Shown: piece after piece, positions 1-8,324 of the stretch
Layout: each line of letters begins with the position of its first letter
How positions within the stretch are numbered: the first letter of the stretch is position 1
Origin: Lachnospiraceae bacterium
GTDB taxonomy: Bacteria > Bacillota > Clostridia > Lachnospirales > Lachnospiraceae
DNA: 10,781 bases
Reading direction: 5' to 3'
Assembly: GCA_900764225.1 (NCBI GenBank)
Contig: CAAFNG010000050.1
Coordinates: 1 to 10,781, forward strand
Program-made: the position numbers and the translations under genes
The notes under the pieces: model-generated
What the model saw: the letters and a program-made list of their open reading frames with translations, nothing else
The model's database searches: none
What the model was told of the DNA's origin: nothing

Positions 1-3
1 ATT

Positions 4-693
4 CTATTCTGTATAATATGTCTCTTCCTCACCATAAGGAATATCATATTCGCCGGTCTGCTCATCCGAGCTCTCTGGCTCAGGTACCGGTGTATCTGCT
101 GCCAGTTCTTCCCTTGTCATAATTGATTCTGTTTTCGGATAAGTCAGGGAACCATCCGCTCTTTCATAAGTTTTGACCTTTACATAAAGCTCACCGCTTT
201 TATCAAAAACAAACTCTCCCTTTGCCTTGTTTCCTTCGGAATCCTTAAACCGGAACTGCGTGGCATTTCCTGCAACCTCCGCTGTCACATCCGCCTCTGC
301 TGTCAGGGAATGGTCTCTTCCGTTGACTCTCTTGTAAGTAAAGGAAACCGATTTCAGACTGATCTCATAGATATTGATCGTAGTAAGGCCATCTGTACTG
401 TACCAGGTTCCCTGGTAGTTTTCCGGCGTAAAAGCGGGAAGAATGGTCGGCACCGGAGTCAGGGACGGCGTAGGAGTTGCTGTTGGTACCGGGGTAGCCG
501 TAGCCACCGGCGTTGCTGTCACCTCCGGAATGCTCTCAAGTGCGGCGATCGCCTCCTGCTTCCGCTGTTCCTTTTCAGCTTTGTTCCTGTGTGAAACCAG
601 CAGCATTCCCCCGATTCCTGCCAGAATAAACAGAATGATCAACAGGATCAGTGCTGTTTTCAGCCGCTGCTTTCTTCTTTTTTTTCTTCTCAT
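4..693 (-). CDS. Hypothetical single-pass membrane protein with Thr-Pro linker and extracytoplasmic domain
   Basis: I do not recognise this 229-residue protein as a named family. It starts with a very basic stretch (MRRKKRRKQR), then one hydrophobic segment at about residues 14-33, a short charged Lys/Glu/Gln segment (about 35-53), a Thr-Pro-Val-Ala linker (58-83), a globular part with alternating beta-strand-like pattern (about 90-190, opening YQGTWYS) and an acidic Tyr/Glu tail. This predicts an N-in anchor with a domain outside the membrane held off by a rigid linker. No lipobox Cys is visible, so it is not a lipoprotein. ATG at 693 is chosen over an in-frame GTG at 702 because the GTG lies inside the Shine-Dalgarno AGAGG, which is 8 nt before the ATG. 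It follows fbp by 38 nt with no terminator, so co-transcription is likely. The TAG stop is at 4-6. The YxGxW opening loosely recalls lipocalin-like beta-barrel domains, but this is only an impression. Confidence 0.85.
   Translation of the reverse strand: MRRKKRRKQRLKTALILLIILFILAGIGGMLLVSHRNKAEKEQRKQEAIAALESIPEVTATPVATATPVPTATPTPSLTPVPTILPAFTPENYQGTWYSTDGLTTINIYEISLKSVSFTYKRVNGRDHSLTAEADVTAEVAGNATQFRFKDSEGNKAKGEFVFDKSGELYVKVKTYERADGSLTYPKTESIMTREELAADTPVPEPESSDEQTGEYDIPYGEEETYYTE
445..522 (-). repeat. Thr-Pro-rich degenerate repeat inside the hypothetical membrane protein
   Basis: These codons encode a low-complexity linker of repeated TATPV / PTATP / LTPVP units, between the membrane anchor and the globular domain. 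Thr, Pro, Ala and Val use several synonymous codons across the units (for example ACA, ACG, ACC and ACT for Thr). This argues for selection on the peptide rather than a recent DNA duplication. Such linkers are common between anchors and outer domains of Gram-positive surface proteins. Confidence 0.75.
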
Positions 694-701
694 CTGTATC
701 A

Positions 702-706
702 CCTCT
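702..706 (-). promoter_or_regulatory. Ribosome binding site that fixes the start of the hypothetical membrane protein
   Basis: On the minus strand AGAGG is followed by 8 nt and then ATG (693-691). The longest open frame would start at a GTG (702-700) that begins with the last G of this site, leaving no room for initiation. No comparable site sits upstream of that GTG, so the ATG start is preferred. Confidence 0.7.
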
Positions 707-731
707 GTTTATCGTAGATTTGCTTTTTTGC

Positions 732-2690
732 TTATTTTTTCTCTTTAATGATACCTTTTCTGTATGCCTCCAGAAGCTGGATCAGCTCACTGATCCTCTC
801 CTTCAGCGCTGTACCTGTATCTGTATCTCCCACCAGTGTACGCTTGTTATTGTAATGAACGGCAACTCTGTTGGACACGATATCCTGCTCTTTTGCCACA
901 GCTTCCTCTGCGGAAGTAAACGGTTCGTGTGCGGAAAGGATCAGTCCATAGGAGTTGTATACAAGTGTGTAGCCTGCAATTCCCGTAACCTTCTGATATG
1001 GTCTTGAAAAACCACCGTCAATGACGAGCACCTTTCCATTGCATTTTACAGGACTCTCTCCTTCACTCTGATGAACCGGAACATGTCCGTTGATAATGTG
1101 TCCTTTTTCCGGATCCAGACCAAATTCCCGAAGCAGATTATCCACCACTTCCTCATTTTCCAGAAGATGATAGTAAGCGTTTTTTGTCTCCTTATGTGTC
1201 TCCTTATCTTCAATAAAATAGCGCTCAAATGTGGTCATCTTATCCTTGCCGAACAGCGGGGAATTCGGCGCAGCCCAGATGTACCACATAATGTCTCTTC
1301 CCTTACGCTGCTCATCCTCATCCACGGCAAAAAAGGCGCGGCGCACATAGGTTTCCAGCACATCATACAGCTCTTTTCCCCTGTAGGTCTTGCCGTAGAT
1401 CTGCACCTCTTTCAGGCTTCCGTCTTCATTAAGCGGAATACTTCCATGGAACAGAAGATTTCCGTTATAGGTCTTGTAAAGACCACCCTTGTCCAGAAGA
1501 AGACGCACATGATTCTGAAGTTTCTCACAATTCCGGAACGCAGAATCCAGCCGTTCCATCACATCTTTTTCTTCTGCACTGAGCTCGTAAGGTTTTTTCC
1601 AGTCGATAGTAGGGAAATATGTATCTGTCAGCGGATATTCTTTTCCGTCAGGAAGCGTGATCGTGCCTTTCTTCGGATCGATACGATGAAGCAGGCACCT
1701 GTTCTCCATATGAAATTCTTTATGCTTGCGGATCAGCTGTCCCTCCAGCTTGAACTGAATGACTGCGATTGCTTTATGCATCTTCCGTCCCAGTTCTTCC
1801 TCCAGAGTACTGTAGGTGTTAGCATCCCCTTTCATCTCAAAGATCTTGCAGGGATCATCCTTATAAGCTTCCATGGCAAAGGTTGCAAGAGGCATGAGAT
1901 TGATTCCATATCCATCCTCCAAGATATCCATGTTACGGTAACGGATACTGTTCCGGATTACTGTCGCAATACAGGCCTTCTGCCCTGTGGCAGCTCCCAT
2001 CCATACCACATCATGATTTCCCCACTGGATATCCAGAGAGTGATATTTCATCAGACGGTCCATAATAAAATGTGGCCCCGGACCTCTGTCATAAATATCT
2101 CCCAGCACATGAAGATGATCCACAACAAGGCGCTGGATCAGCTCTGCCAGGGCAATGATAAAATTCTCCGCTCTTCCGATCTCAATAATGGTATTTACAA
2201 TGGAATCATAATATGCCTCTTTATCAAGAACCTCTGCCTTCTCTGTGATCAGCTCCTCGATCACATAAGCATAATCTGCTGGGAGCGCTTTTCGCACCTT
2301 GGAGCGTGTATACTTGGAAGCTGTTGTCTTGCACACCTCGATCAGACGGTAAAGTGTGATCTTGTACCAGTTTTCCATGTCCTCTTCATGCTTTTTTACT
2401 ACCTCCATTTTTTCCTTGGGGTAATAGATCAGGGTTGCAAGAGATCTCTTATCGCTGTTGCTTAAGGTATGTCCGAATACATCATCGATCTTTTTGCGGA
2501 CTGCGCCGGAACCATTTCGAAGTACATGGGAAAACGCATCGTACTCTCCATGGATATCTGACATAAAATGCTCCGTGCCTTTTGGCAGGTTCAGTATGGA
2601 CTGCAGGTTGATGATCTCTGTTGATGCCTTTGCAATAGTGGGATACAGTTCTGCAAGCCGCTGCAGATATCTTAATTCTTCTTTCTTCAT
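732..2690 (-). CDS. fbp: Fructose-1,6-bisphosphatase, class III
   Basis: This 652-residue cytosolic enzyme hydrolyses fructose-1,6-bisphosphate to fructose-6-phosphate, the committed step of gluconeogenesis. It belongs to the Firmicute class III, a metallophosphoesterase fold unrelated to the class I enzyme. Metal-site motifs are visible and intact: SDIHGE (Asp45, His47), GDIYDRG (197-203), GNHD (224-227), FHG (His415) and NGHVPV (534-539), followed by a conserved stretch with DGGFSRPYQ. Length matches the family (about 640-670). The characterised B. subtilis member needs Mn2+ and is activated by phosphoenolpyruvate. ATG at 2690 has AGGAGG at 2700-2695, a strong site with a short 4-nt spacer. 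It lies 63 nt after polC, and the gap contains a stem-loop but no minus-strand U-tract, so read-through from polC is plausible. No catabolite-response site is evident in the gap. The stop is TAA. Confidence 0.97.
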   Translation of the reverse strand: MKKEELRYLQRLAELYPTIAKASTEIINLQSILNLPKGTEHFMSDIHGEYDAFSHVLRNGSGAVRKKIDDVFGHTLSNSDKRSLATLIYYPKEKMEVVKKHEEDMENWYKITLYRLIEVCKTTASKYTRSKVRKALPADYAYVIEELITEKAEVLDKEAYYDSIVNTIIEIGRAENFIIALAELIQRLVVDHLHVLGDIYDRGPGPHFIMDRLMKYHSLDIQWGNHDVVWMGAATGQKACIATVIRNSIRYRNMDILEDGYGINLMPLATFAMEAYKDDPCKIFEMKGDANTYSTLEEELGRKMHKAIAVIQFKLEGQLIRKHKEFHMENRCLLHRIDPKKGTITLPDGKEYPLTDTYFPTIDWKKPYELSAEEKDVMERLDSAFRNCEKLQNHVRLLLDKGGLYKTYNGNLLFHGSIPLNEDGSLKEVQIYGKTYRGKELYDVLETYVRRAFFAVDEDEQRKGRDIMWYIWAAPNSPLFGKDKMTTFERYFIEDKETHKETKNAYYHLLENEEVVDNLLREFGLDPEKGHIINGHVPVHQSEGESPVKCNGKVLVIDGGFSRPYQKVTGIAGYTLVYNSYGLILSAHEPFTSAEEAVAKEQDIVSNRVAVHYNNKRTLVGDTDTGTALKERISELIQLLEAYRKGIIKEKK

Positions 2691-2709
2691 ATTGCCTCCT
2701 GGAAGTTAA

Positions 2710-2754
2710 CTGCTGTCCATCTGATATGGAAATTAGCAGAATTTTTTATTTTTT
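2710..2754 (+). terminator. Terminator-like hairpin plus T-tract, facing opposite to the genes
   Basis: In the gap between polC and fbp, CTGCT (2710-2714) pairs with AGCAG (2735-2739) and TCCAT (2716-2720) with ATGGA (2726-2730), around a 5-nt loop and an asymmetric internal bulge. On the plus strand it is followed two bases later by T6-A-T6 (2742-2754), the layout of an intrinsic terminator. On the minus strand, the direction of the genes, the same structure is followed by TTAACTTCC, so it should not stop polC-to-fbp transcription. The stem is modest and AT-rich with a bulge, so function is uncertain. Confidence 0.4.
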
Positions 2755-5700
2755 CATGTAAAATCAAACAGTGACATCTGATTGGACTGTGGAATATCTC
2801 CGAACAGCTTCAGGTCATCCATCAGATCGATGACTGTCTTGCTGACCTTGGTTCTGTCGCGGAAATCATCCTTGGAAAGGAATCTGCCCTTTGCTGCAGC
2901 ATCCACCACAGCATCGGCTGCCTTATCGCCCAATCCGTCTATGGTATCCAGTGCAGGCATCAGCTTATCGCCGATGATCTGGAACCGGTGTGCCTTGGCT
3001 TTGTAAAGATCAATGGGCACAAAATCAAATCCTCTGGCATACATCTCCTGCACGATTCGCATATCTTTCAGTGTATCCTGCTCTTTTTTGGATGCCTCGT
3101 CGCCTTTTTTGCGGATCTCCGCCATATAATATTCCAGACGTTCTTTTCCCATGCACATCAGCTCATAGGAAAACGAGGTTGCACGGATACTGAAAAATGC
3201 CGCATAGTATGCAAGGGGATGAAATACCTTGTACCAGGCGATACGGTAGGCCATCATAACGTAAGCTGCCGCATGGGCCTTCGGGAACATGTACTTGATC
3301 AGCTTACAGGACCAGATATACCAGTCCGGAACATCATGCTCTTTCATCGTCTGAATCCACTCATCACGAAGACCTTTTCCCTTACGGACACTCTCCATGA
3401 TGGTAAAAGCCAGACCACTCTCCACGCCCTTGCCAATAAGATAGATCATGATATCATCTCGTGTACAGATCGCAGTGGAAATGGTTGCTTTTCCCTCCTG
3501 AATCAGCACCTGGGCATTGCCAAGCCATACATCCGTACCATGGGAAAGTCCTGCGATACGCACCAGGTCCGAAAAATATCTCGGCTTGGTATCAATAAGC
3601 ATCTGCATGGCGAAATCCGTACCAAACTCCGGAATTCCAAGACAGCCCAGCTTACAGCCGCCGATATCCTCCGGACTGATTCCAAGCGCCTGAGTTCCTG
3701 CAAACAGCGACATGACATCCCTCTGATCCAGAGGAACTGTTCTTGCGCTGATTCCGGTAAGATCCTCCAGCATACGGATCATGGTCGGATCATCGTGTCC
3801 CAGTATATCAAGCTTCAGAAGGTTTCCGTCAATGGAATGGTAATCAAAATGTGTGGTAATGATATCACTGTTCACATCATTGGCCGGATGCTGCACAGGA
3901 GTAAATTTTTCGATTTCCTCGCCCATGGGAAGTACGATGATACCTCCCGGATGCTGGCCTGTGGTACGGCGGACACCGGTACAGCCCTGAACGATACGGT
4001 TGATCTCGCAGTAACGCTTATGCTGTCCCCGCTCCTCGTAGTAATTCTTCACATAACCGAAAGCCGTCTTTTCCGCAAGGGTACCGATTGTTCCGGCCTT
4101 GAAGGTCTGACCCTTTCCGAAAATAACCTCTGTATATCTGTGGGCATTCGCCTGATATTCACCGGAGAAGTTCAGGTCGATATCCGGCTCTTTATCTCCC
4201 TTAAAACCAAGGAATGTCTCAAAAGGAATATCAAAACCTTCTTTATTCATCTTAGTTCCGCATTTCGGGCAGATCTTATCCGGCATATCACATCCTGCCA
4301 TACCTGCGTATTTTTTTACCTCAGGAGAATCAAAATCACTGTATTTGCAATCCGGATTCGGGCAGAGATAATGCGGAGGCAGAGGGTTTACCTCTGTGAT
4401 ACCGGACATGGTAGCCGCCAGCGAGGAACCGACGGAACCTCGGGAACCAACCAGATACCCGTCCTCATTGGACTTCCACACAAGCTTCTGAGCAATGATA
4501 TACATCACCGCATAACCATTGGAAATAATGGAATTCAGCTCACGGTCCAGGCGGTCCTCCACGATCTTCGGCAGAGGATCTCCGTACATCTCATGTGCCT
4601 TCGTAAAGCAGATATTCTTCAGATCCTGCTCAGAATTCTCAATAACCGGCGGGAATTTATCCGGGTGAATCGGCGAGATCTTCTCGATCATATCCGCGAT
4701 CTTGTTGGTGTTGGTGATCACCACTTCCTCCGCTTTCTCGCTTCCCAGATAGGAAAATTCCTCCAGCATCTCTTCCGTTGTGCGAAGATAAAGAGGCGCC
4801 TGGTTATCTGCATCGGAGAATCCGTTTCCCGCCATGATGATACGGCGGTACACCTCATCCTGGGGATCCATGAAATGCACATCACAGGTTGCTACCACCG
4901 GCTTCTGAAACTGCTCGCCAAGCTTGACGATCTTCCTGTTTATCTCTTTTAAATCTTCTTCGGAATTGATCATATCGTGCTTCTCATCCGCAAGCATGAA
5001 CGCATTGTTCCCAAGCGGCTGGATTTCCAGATAATCATAAAAATTCACAAGCCTTGCGATCTCCTGATCCGGCGCATTCCGCAGGAGTGCCTGATACAAT
5101 TCACCCGCTTCGCAGGCACTTCCCACCAGAAGGCCCTCGCGATATTTTTCCAGCACGCTTTTGGGGACTCTGGGACGCCTGTGGTAATATTTCAGATGAG
5201 ACTGACTTACAAGCTTGTACAGATTGATTCTTCCTGTCTCATTTCTTGCAAAAACAATGGCATGATAGGTAGGCAGCTTACGGATGGTATCCGGTGAAAC
5301 CGCGCCCTGATTGTTCATCTCATCCACATCAAAAATATCACGCTCCGCAAGCATCTTCACAAAACGCACAAAAATCTCAGCCGTACATGCCGCGTCGTCC
5401 ACAGCCCTGTGATGATGATCCAGGGAAACACCGACAGCCTTGGCAACGGTATCCAGCTTAAACCTGTTCAGAGCAGGCAGAAGAAATCTGGCCATACCCA
5501 CAGTATCTACATAAGTAAAATCGTCCAGAATTCCCTGTCTCTTACAGTTCTCAATAATAAAGCTCATATCAAAGTCTGCATTATGGGCCACCATAACACA
5601 GCCCTCACAGAATTTCAGAAATTCCGGAAGCACTTCTTCGATCGTCGGCGCATCAATAACCATGGAATCATTGATGCTGGTCAGCTGCTCAATACGAAAC

Positions 5701-7241
5701 GGAATCGGCACCTGCGGATTCACGAAGGTGGAAAAACGGTCTGTGATCTGACCTTTTTCTACTTTTACGGCACCGATCTCTATGATCTTACAGGTCAGAG
5801 CCGAGAAACCTGTTGTCTCAATATCAAAAACAACGAAATCCCCGTCCAGTCGCTGCCCCTTGGAATTCGTAACCATACCCTTCAGGTCATCCACAAGATA
5901 CGCTTCCATGCCATAAAGCACTTTGAAATCAGACTCTTTTGGTACACATCCACCCCAGGCATCGAAGCAGTGGTTCGCCTCCGGGAATGACTGGACAACA
6001 CCATGATCCGTGATTGCGATTGCTTTATGCCCCCATTCGTAAGCACGTTTTACCAAGGCTTTTGCGTCGGTGACCCCATCCATATCACTCATCTTGGTAT
6101 GACAGTGGAGCTCCACTCTTTTCTGAGGGCTGGTGTCCATTCTTGCCGTGGTAAAATCAGCAATCTTTTTGATTCCTGTAATGTTTCCGATGGTCAGCTC
6201 ACTGTCGAAACGGTCGATCGTGGTAACGCCCTTAAGCTTCAGAAAAGCACCTTTCTTTACGCTCTGTGTGATCTCCGGAACCTGTTCATTACGCAGGAAC
6301 ATCTTCACAACGATACTGTCTGTAAAATCCGTGACAGGGAATATGAGGATTGTTTTTTCATTCCGGATCTCACGGGCCTCTACATCCATAATCTGACAGC
6401 GGATGATGACCTCGCCCATCTCACCGGTAATGCTCTCCAGCGGAATCGGCTCTCCCTCAAAATCTCTTCCGTAAACAACATCCGGATTACTGTCCCTGCG
6501 GAATCCAAAGCCTCCACGGAAATCGCCTTTCTGACCCTTCTGTGCTTTTTTGTCGAAAGATTTCTTCTCGTTTGTTTTTTCGCTCTTCTTACCACCGGAA
6601 GCTTTTTTTGTTTCTTCTTTTGCCGCTTCTTCCTTCAGTGCACTCTCTTCTTCATTGGAAAGTTTGGCATGCTTCAGCACGTTCTCCACTTCCTGTTTGA
6701 TCTGAAGTGCGGCATTTTTGCGGTATTTGCTCTCCTTTGCCTCCACAAAATCCAGCTCTACCTTGAGATTCATCCCGCAGCGCTCGCAGAAAACCTTATG
6801 GAAATATTCCACAAGGATCTCACTTTTCTGTCTGGAGATCACAGTGTCAGGCAGCACCATACGCATAGTATCTTTGTCTGAAAAAACGATCTCCGCTCTT
6901 CGGAACAAGTTGTACTCCAGCATATTGTAATTACGCAGCTCCAGCTCCATACTGGAACGGTAGCTCCCCAGAAAATTCTCCGGCGTGTACTGCTCGGAAA
7001 GATGAAATTTCTCCACAACCGTAACCGTCATGGGAATTCCCGGAAAGCACTGTCTTTCGATCTCATCCTCCAGCGCAAAGATATTCTTCTTATGGATCCA
7101 GCGGCTGCTTTCGATATAAACACGAAGATGCGTCCTGCCCGGATTCATGGAAACCTTTGTCACAAACACCATATCCAGAAGCTCTTCCAGCTCTTTTTTT
7201 ACCTTAAGCTTCGGAAATACATCAAAAAAATCTTTCTCCAT
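2754..7241 (-). CDS. polC: DNA polymerase III PolC (Gram-positive replicative polymerase with 3'-5' exonuclease)
   Basis: At 1495 residues this is a full-length replicative polymerase alpha subunit of the PolC type, acting at the fork with the beta clamp. Domains in order: N-terminal domain (about 1-190); a Lys/Glu-rich low-complexity linker (about 196-245); OB fold (about 275-360); first part of the PHP domain with HCHTKMSDMDG (379-389) and TDHG (411-414); an inserted DEDDh proofreading exonuclease with FDIETTG (Asp473, Glu475), AHNADFD (Asp558) and HRAVDDA (His611, Asp616); the rest of PHP with CDVH (786-789); the polymerase core with GSRGSVGSS (933-940), a zinc module using Cys960, Cys965, Cys991 and Cys994, catalytic PDIDLNFSG (Asp1020, Asp1022) and KLDILGHDDPT (Asp1145); a helix-hairpin-helix near IDGLGDKAAD (1434-1443); and a C-terminal clamp-binding motif QMSLF (1488-1492). 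All key residues are present. ATG at 7241 shares one base with the ispG TAA, giving translational coupling. The stop is TGA. Confidence 0.99.
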   Translation of the reverse strand: MEKDFFDVFPKLKVKKELEELLDMVFVTKVSMNPGRTHLRVYIESSRWIHKKNIFALEDEIERQCFPGIPMTVTVVEKFHLSEQYTPENFLGSYRSSMELELRNYNMLEYNLFRRAEIVFSDKDTMRMVLPDTVISRQKSEILVEYFHKVFCERCGMNLKVELDFVEAKESKYRKNAALQIKQEVENVLKHAKLSNEEESALKEEAAKEETKKASGGKKSEKTNEKKSFDKKAQKGQKGDFRGGFGFRRDSNPDVVYGRDFEGEPIPLESITGEMGEVIIRCQIMDVEAREIRNEKTILIFPVTDFTDSIVVKMFLRNEQVPEITQSVKKGAFLKLKGVTTIDRFDSELTIGNITGIKKIADFTTARMDTSPQKRVELHCHTKMSDMDGVTDAKALVKRAYEWGHKAIAITDHGVVQSFPEANHCFDAWGGCVPKESDFKVLYGMEAYLVDDLKGMVTNSKGQRLDGDFVVFDIETTGFSALTCKIIEIGAVKVEKGQITDRFSTFVNPQVPIPFRIEQLTSINDSMVIDAPTIEEVLPEFLKFCEGCVMVAHNADFDMSFIIENCKRQGILDDFTYVDTVGMARFLLPALNRFKLDTVAKAVGVSLDHHHRAVDDAACTAEIFVRFVKMLAERDIFDVDEMNNQGAVSPDTIRKLPTYHAIVFARNETGRINLYKLVSQSHLKYYHRRPRVPKSVLEKYREGLLVGSACEAGELYQALLRNAPDQEIARLVNFYDYLEIQPLGNNAFMLADEKHDMINSEEDLKEINRKIVKLGEQFQKPVVATCDVHFMDPQDEVYRRIIMAGNGFSDADNQAPLYLRTTEEMLEEFSYLGSEKAEEVVITNTNKIADMIEKISPIHPDKFPPVIENSEQDLKNICFTKAHEMYGDPLPKIVEDRLDRELNSIISNGYAVMYIIAQKLVWKSNEDGYLVGSRGSVGSSLAATMSGITEVNPLPPHYLCPNPDCKYSDFDSPEVKKYAGMAGCDMPDKICPKCGTKMNKEGFDIPFETFLGFKGDKEPDIDLNFSGEYQANAHRYTEVIFGKGQTFKAGTIGTLAEKTAFGYVKNYYEERGQHKRYCEINRIVQGCTGVRRTTGQHPGGIIVLPMGEEIEKFTPVQHPANDVNSDIITTHFDYHSIDGNLLKLDILGHDDPTMIRMLEDLTGISARTVPLDQRDVMSLFAGTQALGISPEDIGGCKLGCLGIPEFGTDFAMQMLIDTKPRYFSDLVRIAGLSHGTDVWLGNAQVLIQEGKATISTAICTRDDIMIYLIGKGVESGLAFTIMESVRKGKGLRDEWIQTMKEHDVPDWYIWSCKLIKYMFPKAHAAAYVMMAYRIAWYKVFHPLAYYAAFFSIRATSFSYELMCMGKERLEYYMAEIRKKGDEASKKEQDTLKDMRIVQEMYARGFDFVPIDLYKAKAHRFQIIGDKLMPALDTIDGLGDKAADAVVDAAAKGRFLSKDDFRDRTKVSKTVIDLMDDLKLFGDIPQSNQMSLFDFT

Positions 7242-7251
7242 TACGACTCCC
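7239..7251 (-). promoter_or_regulatory. ispG-polC coupled stop/start (TAATG) with internal Shine-Dalgarno
   Basis: On the minus strand the ispG stop TAA (7243-7241) and the polC start ATG (7241-7239) share one base as TAATG. A GGGAG motif at 7251-7247, inside the last ispG codons, sits 5 nt before the ATG. The layout is the standard signature of translational coupling, in which ribosomes finishing IspG reinitiate on polC. No room is left for a separate promoter between the genes. Confidence 0.85.
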
Positions 7252-8305
7252 GTTCATTCCAGGAAAGAAGCTCTGCACGAAGCGTATCCAGAAGCTCCGT
7301 CTCCGGCACCTTCTTTACGACTTCTCCGTGTTTGATCAGAAGGCCCACTCCGTCGCCTCCGGCAATTCCGATATCTGCTTCTTTCGCTTCTCCCGGTCCG
7401 TTTACCACGCAGCCCATAACTGCAACCTTGATATCAAGCGGAATATCCTGCACCATAGTTTCCACCTGGTTTGCAAGACCGATCAGATCGATCTTTGTTC
7501 TTCCGCAGGTCGGACAGGAAACGACCTCCACACCGCCTTTACGAAGTCCCAGTGTCTTTAAGATTCTCTTCGCTGATTTCACTTCTTCAAGTGGTGCACC
7601 TGTGAGAGAAACACGGATGGTATCTCCGATTCCCTGATACAGGATGATTCCAAGGCCGATCGCAGACTTGATGTTTCCGGAATACAGAGTTCCTGCTTCC
7701 GTGATTCCCACATGAAGCGGATACTGTGTCTTTTCTGCGATCAGCTCATGGGCTCTGGCACACATGAGAACATCCGAAGATTTAATACTGATCACCAGAT
7801 TATCATAGCCCATCTCTTCAATGATGTGAACCTTATCGAGAGCGCTCTCCACAAGTCCCTCTGCGGTAACTCCATGATATTTCTCTACCAGTTCTTTTTC
7901 AAGGGAACCACTGTTCACACCTACACGGATCGGAATGTTGCGTTCCTTTGCAGTATCTACAACTGCCTTGATGCGCTCCTTTGAACCGATATTTCCCGGA
8001 TTGATGCGGATCTTATCCGCGCCATTCTCCATCGCTGCGATCGCCAGCCGGTAATCAAAATGAATATCTGCGACCAGCGGAATGTGGATCTGTTTTTTGA
8101 TCTGGGACAAAGCCTGTGCTGCTTCCATGGTAGGAACTGCACAGCGTATGATATCACAGCCTGCTTTTTCCAGGGAAAGGATCTGCGCTACAGTTGCCTC
8201 CACATCCTCTGTTTTCGTATTGGTCATGGACTGGATCAGTATGGGATTTCCTCCTCCAATGACACGATTTCCGATCTTTATTGTCTTTGTATGGTCTCTG
8301 TACAT
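7241..8305 (-). CDS. ispG: 4-hydroxy-3-methylbut-2-en-1-yl diphosphate synthase (GcpE/IspG)
   Basis: IspG carries out the penultimate step of the MEP isoprenoid pathway in the cytosol. It reductively opens 2-C-methyl-D-erythritol 2,4-cyclodiphosphate to HMBPP using a [4Fe-4S] cluster fed by flavodoxin or ferredoxin. The 354-residue length matches the bacterial form without the plant-type insert. The N-terminal TIM barrel (about 1-240) shows the family signatures IQSMTNT (24-30), INPGN (101-105) and RVGVNSGSL (127-135). The C-terminal iron-sulfur domain has SCPTCGRT (Cys264, Cys267) and MGCVVNGPGE (Cys299, Glu306), which supply the three Cys and one Glu cluster ligands. The ATG at 8305 has AAGGAG at 8318-8313 with a 7-nt spacer. 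It overlaps polC by one base. The usual MEP-pathway neighbours dxr and rseP are absent upstream; telA is there instead. Confidence 0.99.
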   Translation of the reverse strand: MYRDHTKTIKIGNRVIGGGNPILIQSMTNTKTEDVEATVAQILSLEKAGCDIIRCAVPTMEAAQALSQIKKQIHIPLVADIHFDYRLAIAAMENGADKIRINPGNIGSKERIKAVVDTAKERNIPIRVGVNSGSLEKELVEKYHGVTAEGLVESALDKVHIIEEMGYDNLVISIKSSDVLMCARAHELIAEKTQYPLHVGITEAGTLYSGNIKSAIGLGIILYQGIGDTIRVSLTGAPLEEVKSAKRILKTLGLRKGGVEVVSCPTCGRTKIDLIGLANQVETMVQDIPLDIKVAVMGCVVNGPGEAKEADIGIAGGDGVGLLIKHGEVVKKVPETELLDTLRAELLSWNERES

Positions 8306-8324
8306 AAAAAATCTCCTTAATCTT

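Noticed and set aside
700..702. GTG start for the hypothetical membrane protein
   Set aside because: The GTG overlaps the Shine-Dalgarno that serves the ATG at 693, and no site precedes it.
1071..2465. 464-codon open frame on the plus strand opposite fbp
   Set aside because: It has the same codon-on-codon register as fbp, is explained by rare TTA, CTA and TCA in the real gene, and shows no recognisable domain.
2988..4952. 654-codon open frame on the plus strand opposite polC
   Set aside because: Its codons sit exactly opposite polC codons, so it stays open wherever polC avoids TTA, CTA and TCA. polC has complete catalytic motifs through this region; the plus-strand product shows no family motif and no preceding Shine-Dalgarno is evident.
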